Positions 1-7,915 of a DNA stretch of 28,030 bases are shown here, one piece after another. Below the pieces are notes generated by a model that saw only the letters and a program-made list of their open reading frames with translations, made no database searches and had not been told where the DNA came from. The translations under genes and the position numbers were made by a program. The stretch lies in NCBI GenBank assembly GCA_019309245.1, contig JAFDGP010000003.1, positions 1 to 28,030 on the forward strand. Direction: 5' to 3'. Within the stretch, counting starts at the first letter, position 1. Each line of letters begins with the position of its first letter. Source of the stretch: Deltaproteobacteria bacterium. GTDB taxonomy: Bacteria > Desulfobacterota > Desulfobacteria > Desulfobacterales > C00003060.

Positions 1-116
1 AACAAAACTTCATCGCCAATCGTAGGGTGGATGCCGATCTCCAGGTAGATGAAAAGATGCTATTCGAACAGCAATGCGCTGGAGCCGCACAACAATACGG
101 GGTCACAGTACCTTGA
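1..116 (+). CDS. 3' end of an unrecognised gene (partial)
   Basis: The frame starting at base 3 is open from the window edge for 37 codons and stops at TGA 114-116. The residues (NFIANRRVDADLQVDEK, then a stretch ending YGVTVP) look like an ordinary soluble C-terminus with an acidic helix. The two other plus-strand frames stop within the first 50 bases. I do not recognise the family from this short tail. It overlaps the most upstream ATG of the next gene, which suggests that gene starts at a later codon. Coding status is inferred only from openness and composition. Confidence 0.45.
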   Translation, partial: QNFIANRRVDADLQVDEKMLFEQQCAGAAQQYGVTVP

Positions 117-1078
117 CCGTATTGAAAACAAATACAAAAAACGTTGAGCCATCCTTGATCCAACGATACAGCCGCAATCCGATCCTGACCAAACACGACG
201 TGCCCTATCCGGTGGAGACCGTGCATAATGCCGGTGTGGTCAAGCACGACCGCAAATACGTGATGCTCTTCAGGTCGCACCTCAGGAACGGGCGCTCGAT
301 TATCGGGCTGGCGCAAAGCGAGGATGGCTTTCATTTTCGCGTTCACCCGGAGCCGTTCTTGACACCGGCTCAGGACGGCCCTTTTGCACCCTACGAGGAA
401 TACGGTGTGGAGGACCCGCGTGTGTGCGCTTTAGACGGCACCTATCTGATCACCTACAGTGCGTACTCAAGATACGGGGTCAGGGTGGCTCTGGCCAAGA
501 CCGCAGATTTTGGGTCTATAAAACGGGTGGCCCTGGTGACCCAGGCGGACTGTCGCAACATTGTTATTTTCCCGGCACGGTTTTCCGGCCGGTACGCCCG
601 GCTGGACCGGCCTCATTCGGAGATCTGTCCCTGGTCGATTTGGGTCTCCTATTCCCCGGATTTGATCCACTGGGGCGACTCAAAGGTCGCTATTACGCCG
701 CTGGCCTATCATTGGGACGAGATGAAAGTGGGCCCGGGCGCGACTCCCATTCAAACCTCACGGGGTTGGCTCAACCTCTTTCATGGTGTGTTTCAGACCA
801 TGGACGGCGCTGTTTACAGGCTTGGCGCGGCTCTTCATGATCTTGAGGACCCGGGCAGGGTCCTGGGGGTGGCTGATGAGTGGATTCTGCAACCCGAGGA
901 TCCCTGGGAGGTGAGTGGTTACGTCCATAACGTGGTCTTTTCGTGCGGGGCGGTGGCCGAACCGGACGGGATGCTCAAGGTCTACTGGGGCGGTGCTGAT
1001 ACCGTGATTTGCGCAGGGACCGTCGAAACGGAGGCCCTGGTTGATTTGTGCCTGACCCGGTCCAGACCCCCGATCTAA
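74..1078 (+). CDS. GH130 family glycoside phosphorylase/hydrolase (beta-mannoside type)
   Basis: The 334-residue protein has the GH130 five-bladed beta-propeller signature. It carries RNPILT near residue 34, a VHNAGV stretch at about 50-55, GLAQSEDGFHF at about 78-88, and GVEDPR at 111-116, where Asp114 is the family's proposed general acid. YLITY and a late HNVVFSCG stretch also fit. GH130 enzymes cleave beta-1,2- or beta-1,4-mannosides by phosphorolysis, and some members hydrolyse. The substrate cannot be read here. No signal peptide is seen, so it is probably cytoplasmic and may recycle a mannose-containing glycan. The start is uncertain: ATG 74 lies inside the preceding reading frame and has no clear ribosome-binding site, while in-frame TTG codons at 113 and 122 sit just at the end of that frame. 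The family-conserved part begins near residue 28, so all three starts are possible. Confidence 0.85.
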   Translation: MRWSRTTIRGHSTLTVLKTNTKNVEPSLIQRYSRNPILTKHDVPYPVETVHNAGVVKHDRKYVMLFRSHLRNGRSIIGLAQSEDGFHFRVHPEPFLTPAQDGPFAPYEEYGVEDPRVCALDGTYLITYSAYSRYGVRVALAKTADFGSIKRVALVTQADCRNIVIFPARFSGRYARLDRPHSEICPWSIWVSYSPDLIHWGDSKVAITPLAYHWDEMKVGPGATPIQTSRGWLNLFHGVFQTMDGAVYRLGAALHDLEDPGRVLGVADEWILQPEDPWEVSGYVHNVVFSCGAVAEPDGMLKVYWGGADTVICAGTVETEALVDLCLTRSRPPI

Positions 1079-1086
1079 TTGCCCTG

Positions 1087-1106
1087 CGGCAATCGCCGAT
1101 TTGCCG
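1087..1106. promoter_or_regulatory. Candidate enhancer (activator-binding) dyad upstream of the acs sigma-54 promoter
   Basis: CGGCAA at 1087-1092 and TTGCCG at 1101-1106 are perfect inverted repeats separated by 8 bases, and a further TTGCCG lies at 1113-1118. The dyad lies about 200 bases upstream of the -24/-12 element, a usual distance for an NtrC-family activator. No binding motif is known for this activator, so the assignment is inference. Without a T-run it is a poor intrinsic terminator for the GH130 gene. Confidence 0.25.
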
Positions 1107-1303
1107 ATAAGGTTGCCGGTTGCCAGCTTTCGGGGTATTGCGCGCCGGATGCCGGGGAAAAGCGCCCCGATTCGGATCTTCTCATTTGACCTTGTCATTA
1201 TGTGTTTCCCTCTCGTTCCGAACGGTTCATAATCCAAAAATCTTTTTTATAACAATAGGATATTCGTTTAATGAATTTCGGGGCGGGAGTATTTTCAGTC
1301 GGC

Positions 1304-1320
1304 TTGGCATATGCGTTGCT
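1304..1320 (+). promoter_or_regulatory. Sigma-54 (-24/-12) promoter of acs
   Basis: The 17 bases TTGGCATATGCGTTGCT match the sigma-54 consensus YTGGCAYRNNNNTTGCW at every specified position. The GG at 1306-1307 and GC at 1318-1319 have exactly 10 bases between them, as the family requires. The predicted transcription start is near 1331, about 63 bases before the acs start codon. A sigma-54 activator gene lies downstream in the same gene run, which strengthens the call. Confidence 0.8.
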
Positions 1321-1334
1321 TAATGTCATGTAGA

Positions 1335-1365
1335 CCCCGACTAGGCCGTGCGGAGCGGCTCGGGG
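1335..1365 (+). promoter_or_regulatory. Hairpin in the acs 5' leader
   Basis: CCCCGA at 1335-1340 pairs with TCGGGG at 1360-1365, and GCCG at 1345-1348 pairs with CGGC at 1356-1359. This leaves a 7-base loop and a 4-base bulge at 1341-1344. The hairpin would begin about four bases from the predicted start of the transcript and end 12 bases before the ribosome-binding site. No T-run follows, so it is not an intrinsic terminator. A stabilising 5' stem or a regulatory structure is possible. Confidence 0.5.
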
Positions 1366-1377
1366 AATGCCGCAAGG

Positions 1378-1386
1378 AAGGAGGAG
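1378..1386 (+). promoter_or_regulatory. Ribosome-binding site that fixes the acs start at 1394
   Basis: AAGGAGGAG at 1378-1386 places the AGGAGG core 9 bases before ATG 1394. The more upstream in-frame ATG at 1367 precedes this site, and ATG 1409 is too far from it. Confidence 0.8.
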
Positions 1387-1393
1387 AACCCAT

Positions 1394-3346
1394 ATGGAAG
1401 TTGTTGCAATGAAAAAAAAGGACAAGGAAAGCCAACCTGAGCGGGAAACCACTGAGGCCTTGCTGGCGGAGGGCCGGGTATTTCGGCCGTTGCCCGAGCT
1501 GGTGGTGGATGCGAACTTGAACCCGAACGATTATGAAGAGGCGGTTCAAAAAGCCCGGCACGATCTGGAAGGCTTCTGGGAAGAGGCTGCCGAGGACCTG
1601 CACTGGTTCAAGCGGTGGGACAAGGTGCTGGATCGCTCTGAGGCCCCTTTTTTCAAGTGGTTTGTGGGGGGAAAGACCAATATCGCCTACAATGCGCTCG
1701 ACCGCCACATCACCACGCACCGCAAGAACAAGGTGGCCATCATTCACGAGCGCGAGGATGGTTCTCGGGAGCGGTTGACCTATTATGATCTGTACCGGGA
1801 AGCCAACCGTTTCGCGAACGTGCTTAAATCACTTGGGATTCAAAAAGGAGATCGGGTGGCCATATACCTGCCGAACATTCCCGAGATCGCCATTGTGATG
1901 TTGGGTTGTGCCAAAGTCGGTGCGATTCACAGCGTGGTCTACGCAGGGTTTAGTGCCGCAGCGCTTCGAGAACGCATCAACCATGCGGAGGCGAGGCTGG
2001 TCGTTACCGTGGACGGGTTTCAGAGAAACGGCAAGACCATCAGACTTAAGGAAGTGGTAGACGAGGCCATGACCGCGTGTCCCAGCGTGGAGACGGTGAT
2101 CGTGATTCAACGTATGGGCGTGGAAGTGGACATGAGCGATGGGCGCTACCTGTGGTTTCACGATTTGATGAAAGGGGAACCTGCCAGCTTCGAGACCATG
2201 GCCATGGACGCGACTGATCCTTTGTATATCCTGTACACATCAGGCACCACAGGCAAACCCAAGGGTGTGGTCCACTGCCATGGGGGCTACGGTGTCGGCA
2301 TCACCCGGACTCTCAAGTGGGTCTTCGACATCAAGGAAACGGACATTTTCTGGTGTGCCGCCGATCCCGGCTGGGTTACGGGTCACAGTTACATTGTGTA
2401 TGGCCCGTTGTGTGCCGGGACGACCACTGTGATGTACGAAGGCCATCCCCTGTTTCCCGGGCCGGATCGGATGTGGCAGATCATCGAAAAATACGGCATT
2501 AACATCTTATATACAGCCCCGACGACCATCCGGATGCTCATGCGGTTTGGGTCGCAACATCCGAAGAAGTATGATCTTTCTACGCTCAGGATCCTGGGCA
2601 CGGTGGGCGAGCCGATCAATCCGGAGGCCTGGGTCTGGTATTATGAAAACATCGGCAACCATAACTGTCCCATCATGGATACTTGGTGGCAGACGGAAAC
2701 CGGTATGTTCATGGTGACCCCCACGCCCTGCAACGTCTTGAAGCCCGGCTCAGCATTCAAACCTTTTCCCGGGGTGCACGTGGATGTTGTGGACGCCCAC
2801 GGGGAGCCGGTCCAGGCCGGAAAAGGGGGATACGTGGTGGTGAAAGAACCGTGGCCGGCCATGCTGCAAGGATTGTACAAAGATCCTGAAAAGTACAAGG
2901 AAGTGTACTGGTCCAAGATACCCGGGATGTATCTGGCCGGAGACATCGCCACCAAGGACGAAGACGGCTATTTCCGCTTCCAGGGGCGCTCGGATGACGT
3001 ATTAAACACGGCCGGGCACCGGATCGGGACCGCCGAGGTGGAAAGCGCACTGGTCAGTCACAAGTACGTGGCCGAGGCCGCATGCATCGGTGTGCCCGAC
3101 AAGGTCAAGGGTGAGGTCGCCAAGTTGTTTGTGACCCTCAAGGAGGGTGTGGAAGAAGACGAGGCCACCCTGGTCAACGAGCTCAAGGCGCACGTTCGAA
3201 AAGAGCTGGGGCCGATCGTGGTGATCCGTGAAATTTCCTTTGAAAGCAAGTTGCCCAAGACGCGAAGCGGCAAGATCATGCGACGCGTTCTTAAGGCCAG
3301 GGAACTGGGGCTTTCAGAGGGCGATCTATCGACACTTGACGACTAG
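1394..3346 (+). CDS. acs: Acetyl-CoA synthetase, AMP-forming
   Basis: The 650-residue product has the usual Acs length and motifs in order: the adenylate P-loop YTSGTTGKPKG at about 280-290, DTWWQTETG at about 429, and YLAGDIATKDEDGYF followed by the hinge and CoA region GRSDDVLNTAGHRI at about 513-545. LPKTRSGK ends at Lys627, the catalytic lysine that is acetylated in well-studied homologues. It activates acetate to acetyl-AMP and then to acetyl-CoA in the cytoplasm. Propionate or other short acids cannot be excluded. The start at 1394 is set by the strong ribosome-binding site. The gene follows a consensus sigma-54 promoter and is separated by only 24 bases from a symporter gene, so uptake and activation of the same acid are likely co-expressed. 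Confidence 0.95.
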   Translation: MEVVAMKKKDKESQPERETTEALLAEGRVFRPLPELVVDANLNPNDYEEAVQKARHDLEGFWEEAAEDLHWFKRWDKVLDRSEAPFFKWFVGGKTNIAYNALDRHITTHRKNKVAIIHEREDGSRERLTYYDLYREANRFANVLKSLGIQKGDRVAIYLPNIPEIAIVMLGCAKVGAIHSVVYAGFSAAALRERINHAEARLVVTVDGFQRNGKTIRLKEVVDEAMTACPSVETVIVIQRMGVEVDMSDGRYLWFHDLMKGEPASFETMAMDATDPLYILYTSGTTGKPKGVVHCHGGYGVGITRTLKWVFDIKETDIFWCAADPGWVTGHSYIVYGPLCAGTTTVMYEGHPLFPGPDRMWQIIEKYGINILYTAPTTIRMLMRFGSQHPKKYDLSTLRILGTVGEPINPEAWVWYYENIGNHNCPIMDTWWQTETGMFMVTPTPCNVLKPGSAFKPFPGVHVDVVDAHGEPVQAGKGGYVVVKEPWPAMLQGLYKDPEKYKEVYWSKIPGMYLAGDIATKDEDGYFRFQGRSDDVLNTAGHRIGTAEVESALVSHKYVAEAACIGVPDKVKGEVAKLFVTLKEGVEEDEATLVNELKAHVRKELGPIVVIREISFESKLPKTRSGKIMRRVLKARELGLSEGDLSTLDD

Positions 3347-3370
3347 AAGAAGCGAAGGGAGGAAATCAGG

Positions 3371-5278
3371 ATGAGCGCAGGTGTTTATTGGTTGTTTGCA
3401 TTTGTTTTGGCGTATTGGGCATACTGCATTACCTGGGGCGTCAAGGGGGCGATTCGCGCGAAGACCGCGTCGGACTATTTTATTGCCGGCCGTCAGATCA
3501 ATGTCTGGGTCTTTGTGCTGGCCGCCACGGCTACGTCTTTTAGCGGCTGGACCTTTGTGGGGCATCCGGCGCTGGTATGGCGCGATGGGTTTCCGTATGC
3601 CTATGCGTCGTTTTACGCGATTACCATTCCTTTTACCGGGGTGATCTTTTTGAAACGCCAGTGGCTGCTCGGGAAGAAATACGGCTTCGTCACTCCGGGG
3701 GAGATGTTTTCCACCTATTTCAAGAGCGATACCATGCGGATTCTCACGGTGATCGTGGCCCTGTTTTTCAGCATTCCCTACCTGGGTGTGCAATTGCGGG
3801 CTTCGGGGTATTTGTTTAATATCCTGACCGATGGGCTGTTCTCCGTCGATGTCGGGATGGTCCTTCTGGCCGTGGTGGTGACGATTTACGTGGCCTTGGG
3901 CGGGCTGCGCTCGGTGGCGTATGTGGATACGGCCCAGTGCATCCTGCTGGCTTTCGGCATTGTTGCCTTGGGCATCATCACGCTTTCTTTTTGCGGTGGA
4001 TGGGAAGGCCTGACCCAGGGAATTGCCAAGATCACCATGGCCGACAGCAAACTGACCCCGGAGGGCTACAGCCACTATATTGCCATCCCGGGGGTCATTC
4101 AATGGGTGCCGTCGGCAGGAAAGGCGGTCGGCGGGGTCTGGACCGGCGTGATGATCCTGACCTATATGTTTGCCTTAATGGGCATCCAATCGGCGCCGGC
4201 CTTTTCCATGTGGGCCTTTTCCAACAAGGACCCCAGGCCGTTTCCCTTGCAGCAGGTATTCGCCTCATCCATGGGGATCGGTTTTATCCTCATGGTCTTT
4301 ACGGCCATCCAGGGTATGGGTGGTCACGCCCTCATGGATGCCAATATTATTCCGTCGCTGGCCGGGGGCAAGCAGGGCAACCTGGTTCCTTGGCTCATCC
4401 ACTTGCTGGGCGACCACTGGCCGGTGCTGGTCGGGCTCCTGGCGGTGTGCGCGTTGGCGGCCATGCAGTCTACCGGCGCGGCCTATATGTCCACCGCAGC
4501 CGGCATGCTCACCCGAGACATTTACAAGCACTTCATGAACAAAGAAGCCACGCACAAGCAGCAGAAATTTTTCGGGCGTATTTTGGTCCTTCTTGTGGTG
4601 TTTGCCGCCCTGGTCGTGGCGGTGACCTCCACGGACGCCCTGGTGCTTCTGGGAGGACTGGCGGTATCCTATGGATTTCAGATGTGGCCCGCGCTGATCG
4701 CCATCTGTTATGTGCCCTGGTTTACCAAACAGGGGATCGTTTCAGGACTGATCGCCGGTTTGGTAGGGGTTACACTGACCTACAAGTTCAAATTCGGACT
4801 TCCCTGGGGCGCCTATCCCCTGACCATTCACAGTGCCGGCTGGGGAATTTTGTTCAACCTGACCTTTGCTATCCTCGTCAGTGCGGTGACCCAGCCCGAC
4901 AGGAAGGAATTCGCCAGGCGGTTTGAATTCCACAAATTCCTGCGCCAACATGCCGGCCTGCCGTCTGCCAAGAAGCACCTGAAACCCATCGGTTGGATTA
5001 TTACGGTGTTGTGGTTTATCTTCGCTATCGGCCCGGGTGCGGTGATCGGCAACACAATTTTCGGTGATCCCAAGGCGCCGTCCACGTGGTTTCTTGGGAT
5101 GCCGTCCATCTGGATCTGGCAGCTGTTGTGGTGGGCCCTCGGGTGTTATATGATGTATTTTCTGGCCTTTAAGCTCGAGATGTCCACGAATATCACTGGA
5201 GAGGTCGAGGTCTTGGCCGAAGATATCGGGGATGTTCGGGTCTCTGATGGAAAGCCTATTCCGGAGGTGGCCGGCTAG
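3371..5278 (+). CDS. Sodium:solute symporter (SSS family), probable monocarboxylate transporter
   Basis: The 635-residue protein is strongly hydrophobic throughout and has about 13-14 membrane segments. It opens with one at residues 5-22, followed by SDYFIAGRQINVWVF and ATATSFSGWTFVGHP, typical of the SSS (PutP/ActP/PanF) fold. YVALGGLRSVAYVDTAQ and a mid-protein LAAMQSTGAAYMSTA stretch are further SSS landmarks. The C-terminus (about 590-635) is a soluble acidic tail. SSS proteins couple Na+ entry to uptake of acetate, proline or pantothenate. The position directly downstream of acs points to acetate or a similar acid, but this is inference from context. The start ATG has a good site (AGGGAGGAAA) about 7 bases upstream. 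No sensor or kinase domain is fused, unlike CrbS-type proteins. Confidence 0.88.
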   Translation: MSAGVYWLFAFVLAYWAYCITWGVKGAIRAKTASDYFIAGRQINVWVFVLAATATSFSGWTFVGHPALVWRDGFPYAYASFYAITIPFTGVIFLKRQWLLGKKYGFVTPGEMFSTYFKSDTMRILTVIVALFFSIPYLGVQLRASGYLFNILTDGLFSVDVGMVLLAVVVTIYVALGGLRSVAYVDTAQCILLAFGIVALGIITLSFCGGWEGLTQGIAKITMADSKLTPEGYSHYIAIPGVIQWVPSAGKAVGGVWTGVMILTYMFALMGIQSAPAFSMWAFSNKDPRPFPLQQVFASSMGIGFILMVFTAIQGMGGHALMDANIIPSLAGGKQGNLVPWLIHLLGDHWPVLVGLLAVCALAAMQSTGAAYMSTAAGMLTRDIYKHFMNKEATHKQQKFFGRILVLLVVFAALVVAVTSTDALVLLGGLAVSYGFQMWPALIAICYVPWFTKQGIVSGLIAGLVGVTLTYKFKFGLPWGAYPLTIHSAGWGILFNLTFAILVSAVTQPDRKEFARRFEFHKFLRQHAGLPSAKKHLKPIGWIITVLWFIFAIGPGAVIGNTIFGDPKAPSTWFLGMPSIWIWQLLWWALGCYMMYFLAFKLEMSTNITGEVEVLAEDIGDVRVSDGKPIPEVAG

Positions 5279-5282
5279 CTTC

Positions 5283-5816
5283 ATGAAGAGCGGTTTGTTG
5301 AAATGGATAGCCCTGGCAGTGGTCTTGTGCCTCTGCCAGGGCTGTAACAGCCAGAAACGCCCTGAAGAAAAACGACAAAAGGCTTATAAGAAACTGTTGA
5401 TAGAGGGGGCGGACCTCCTGAAACGGCAGAAATTCCAAGATGCCTTCGATATGTTCGACAGAGCTGTGACCAAGATGCCGGAAGCTGCCGAAGGCTATTT
5501 GAATCGTGGGATAACCCGGGTCCTGCTCAAAGAATACGAAAAGGCTGTGGGCGATTTCACGGAGGCCATCAAACGGGATGACAAGCTGGCCATCGCCTAT
5601 GCCGACCGGGGGATTGCCTATGATCATCTGGGCCAGCAGAAAGAGGCCCTCTCCGATTACAAGAAAGCCCTTGCCATAGACCCCAACCAGATCAAAGGTC
5701 CCGGGTTTTTGGAGCGTTTCATGTACAAAAAGCCCAAAACCCCTGATGTAAGAGAGCGAGCGGTCTTTCTGGAAAAGACAATGCGTTCGAAAGACTCAAG
5801 AAATGACCCTTCCTGA
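5283..5816 (+). CDS. TPR-repeat lipoprotein
   Basis: From ATG 5283 the 177-residue product begins with MKSGLLKW and a hydrophobic core ending LCQGC. Cys21 is the likely lipidated residue. The -3 position is Cys instead of the usual Leu, so the lipobox is imperfect. A charged linker (about 24-35) leads into three tetratricopeptide-like repeats: one around 37-68 and two clearer ones with LNRGITRVLLKEYEKAVGDF and YADRGIAYDHLGQQKEAL. TPRs mediate protein-protein contacts, so this is probably a membrane-anchored periplasmic adaptor. An upstream in-frame ATG at 5232 would bury the signal peptide inside the protein and overlap the symporter, so 5283 is preferred. Only four bases separate it from the symporter stop codon, so it is likely co-transcribed. 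Its partner is unknown. Confidence 0.8.
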   Translation: MKSGLLKWIALAVVLCLCQGCNSQKRPEEKRQKAYKKLLIEGADLLKRQKFQDAFDMFDRAVTKMPEAAEGYLNRGITRVLLKEYEKAVGDFTEAIKRDDKLAIAYADRGIAYDHLGQQKEALSDYKKALAIDPNQIKGPGFLERFMYKKPKTPDVRERAVFLEKTMRSKDSRNDPS

Positions 5817-5878
5817 CATAACCCGCCGGATATTCTCTACGCACCATCCATTGTCCCCCGTGTTTTTTATTCTTCGCC

Positions 5879-5908
5879 TTGAAATTATTGTTCAAACCGT
5901 GGTAAATT
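5879..5908 (+). promoter_or_regulatory. Possible sigma-70-like promoter upstream of the DUF294 gene
   Basis: TTGAAA at 5879-5884 and TAAATT at 5903-5908 are separated by 18 bases inside the A+T-rich gap between the TPR and DUF294 genes. The -35 matches 5 of 6 and the -10 matches 4 of 6 consensus bases. TTGAA and TTCAA around 5879-5895 also form a short dyad that could bind a regulator. A random A+T-rich stretch can give this much match. Confidence 0.3.
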
Positions 5909-5977
5909 AATAGTTTAAAATTCGCTGCCTTTTTGTTTACACTGGCCGGGTGCCGACAAATTTGTAATGGATGAACC

Positions 5978-7915
5978 ATGACCAAGGTCCACGACATCAA
6001 TGCTGTCGAATTCTTGCGAGAAATTATCCCGTTCAACAGCCTTCCCGAGGAGGTGATCCTGGAAATTTGCGACCAGCTCCGGATTCAGGAATTCCCGAAG
6101 GACAGCCTGATTTTCCAACAAGATGGCCCTCCCTGTGAATACCTTTACATGATCCGGCGGGGGGCGGTTATCAAGTCCGTGCAAAGGGACGGGGCCGATG
6201 TCTTGTTTGATTTCAGGACGGAAGGGGAGGTGTTCGGCAGCGCGTCACTCGTCGCAGGAACGGGCCCTGCATTCAGCGTCCGTGCCTATGAGGACACGGT
6301 ATGCTACCTGCTTCCAAAGGCAGCCTTTGATGCCCTGATGCAAAACCACGTGGGGTTTCACGAGCATTTCGCGATACGGGTTTCTCGTCTTTCGGATCGG
6401 CTCAAAAAGGCCCAGTCTGGCATCTTTTCCCTGCCTTCCGGTTCCGATGTCCTGGTCTTGCAGGAAGGGAGGCCGTTATTTGGCGGGGTCTCAGCCGGTG
6501 AATTGATCAAAAGTAAACCAGTGACCTGTTCCCCGTACCATGAAGCGACTTACGTGGCCAAGTTGATGGCCCGCCACCAGATCGGGGCCGTGGTGGTGGT
6601 TGATTTGCGAAACCGGCCTCTTGGTATCGTGACCAAGACGGATATGACCAACAAGATCCTCGCGGCGGAAAAGACCGGGGCAGAACCCGTCAGAACCATC
6701 ATGAGTGCACCGGTTATCGGGGTGTCACCGGAAGAGCCGGCCTTCAATGCCTTGCTCAAAATGGCCGGCAGAGGATTCCATCACGTGTGTGTCGTGGTTG
6801 GAGAGATGCTTCTTGGTGTGATTTCTCAGCACGACTTGATCACCCTCCAGGGGGCAGACCCACTGGCTGTGATTAATCGGATCGAAGCTCAAGACACACT
6901 CGATGGGCTCGTCGAGCCTGTTCAATCCCTGGACGCGCTCGTGGAACATCTTTTGGAGGCCGGCGTTGAGGCAAAACAAGTCGCGGGTTTTATATCGGAA
7001 TGCAACGACCGTCTGACCCGCCGCATCATCGCGCTGTCCCAGGAGGCCATGCTGGAGGAAGGTCTGGGAGCGGTTCCGGGGCCCTATTGTTGGCTGGCCC
7101 TGGGCAGCGAAGGCCGAAAAGAACAGGCCCTGCGTACGGATCAGGATAACGCCATCATCTATGCGGACCCGGAACCCGGGTCGCAGGATCGGGTGCAAAC
7201 GTATTATTTGGAACTTGGCCGACGCGTGGTCTCAGGCCTTGAACGCTGCGGATTTCCGCTGTGTAAGGGAGAAATCATGGCCAGCAATCCGCAATGGTGC
7301 TGTTCAGAGACGGCGTGGAGGACTTATTTTTCGAAGTGGATTAACGACGCATCCCCTGAGGATTTGAGGAAGTGCACGATTTTTTTTGATTTTCGCGGCC
7401 TGGAAGGGGTTACCGGGCTGGCCGACGGGCTCCGCGATTTCTTGCACGGTCAGATTGAGGCAAACCGGGCTTTCCTGAGACATTTAACCACGAACGCGCT
7501 GTACAACGGACCGCCGTTAGGGTTTTTGAGATCTCTTGTTGTGGAAAAAAAAGGGGTTCACAAGAACAAACTCAATTTGAAAATGAGCGGACTCGTCCCG
7601 GTAGTAGATGCCGTGAGGGTCTTTGCCTTGAGCCGAAACATTGACGCAACCAACACCCTGAAAAGGCTGGATCTTGTTCGTCGCAGCCACCTATTGTCCC
7701 ATAACATGGCCGCAGATGTCCAAGAGGCCTTTAGTTTTATCATGCTGCTGCGGATGAACCGCCATTTGAGTCAAAAAAAACAGGACCTGGCCCCGGATGA
7801 CTATATCAATCCGGAGGAATTGCCCAAGTTGCAGAAAAGGTCGCTGATTGAGGCATTTCATGTGATCCGGGACCTCCAGGGCGAAATGGCGGCCCGGTTC
7901 CCGGAGAGCCTGTAA
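5978..7915 (+). CDS. cNMP-binding / CBS pair / DUF294 nucleotidyltransferase-like signalling protein
   Basis: The 645-residue protein has four parts. Residues about 15-135 form a cyclic-nucleotide-binding (CAP_ED) fold with the ring pattern GEVFGSASLVAG. Residues about 173-290 form two CBS repeats (MARHQIGAVVVVD..RPLGIVTKTDM and GRGFHHVCVV..LLGVISQHDL). Residues about 300-460 form a GlnD-like nucleotidyltransferase domain, in which Gly376-Ser377 and Asp388-x-Asp390 keep the GS...DxD signature. Residues about 490-630 form the DUF294 C-terminal domain. These proteins recur beside acetate uptake and activation genes in Proteobacteria (recalled, not searched). They are thought to sense nucleotides through the CBS and cNMP parts and may transfer a nucleotide to a partner. 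Here the protein sits between the symporter/TPR genes and a sensor-less kinase, so it may supply the missing input. No membrane segment is seen. Confidence 0.88.
   Translation: MTKVHDINAVEFLREIIPFNSLPEEVILEICDQLRIQEFPKDSLIFQQDGPPCEYLYMIRRGAVIKSVQRDGADVLFDFRTEGEVFGSASLVAGTGPAFSVRAYEDTVCYLLPKAAFDALMQNHVGFHEHFAIRVSRLSDRLKKAQSGIFSLPSGSDVLVLQEGRPLFGGVSAGELIKSKPVTCSPYHEATYVAKLMARHQIGAVVVVDLRNRPLGIVTKTDMTNKILAAEKTGAEPVRTIMSAPVIGVSPEEPAFNALLKMAGRGFHHVCVVVGEMLLGVISQHDLITLQGADPLAVINRIEAQDTLDGLVEPVQSLDALVEHLLEAGVEAKQVAGFISECNDRLTRRIIALSQEAMLEEGLGAVPGPYCWLALGSEGRKEQALRTDQDNAIIYADPEPGSQDRVQTYYLELGRRVVSGLERCGFPLCKGEIMASNPQWCCSETAWRTYFSKWINDASPEDLRKCTIFFDFRGLEGVTGLADGLRDFLHGQIEANRAFLRHLTTNALYNGPPLGFLRSLVVEKKGVHKNKLNLKMSGLVPVVDAVRVFALSRNIDATNTLKRLDLVRRSHLLSHNMAADVQEAFSFIMLLRMNRHLSQKKQDLAPDDYINPEELPKLQKRSLIEAFHVIRDLQGEMAARFPESL

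Larger units (their letters stand above)
1079..1393. other. 315-base intergenic region upstream of acs, dense in regulatory-looking elements
   Basis: No credible gene is seen. The region holds a CGGCAA/TTGCCG dyad at 1087-1106 with a further TTGCCG at 1113-1118, a CGGGG/CCCCG hairpin at 1153-1169, a TGAC-N3-GTCA dyad at 1187-1197, an A+T-rich stretch around 1231-1280, a sigma-54 promoter at 1304-1320, a leader hairpin at 1335-1365 and the acs ribosome-binding site at 1378-1386. The arrangement of possible upstream sites, A+T-rich linker and -24/-12 promoter fits an enhancer-dependent promoter. Confidence 0.6.

Noticed and set aside
1153..1169. CGGGG/CCCCG hairpin as the terminator of the GH130 gene
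   Set aside because: The hairpin is short and has no T-run. It is kept only as a note within the intergenic entry.
3326..4102. 258-codon open frame on the minus strand
   Set aside because: It lies inside the symporter gene, which has clear family motifs and membrane segments. The minus frame is rich in Gln, His, Arg and Pro and has no recognisable domain.
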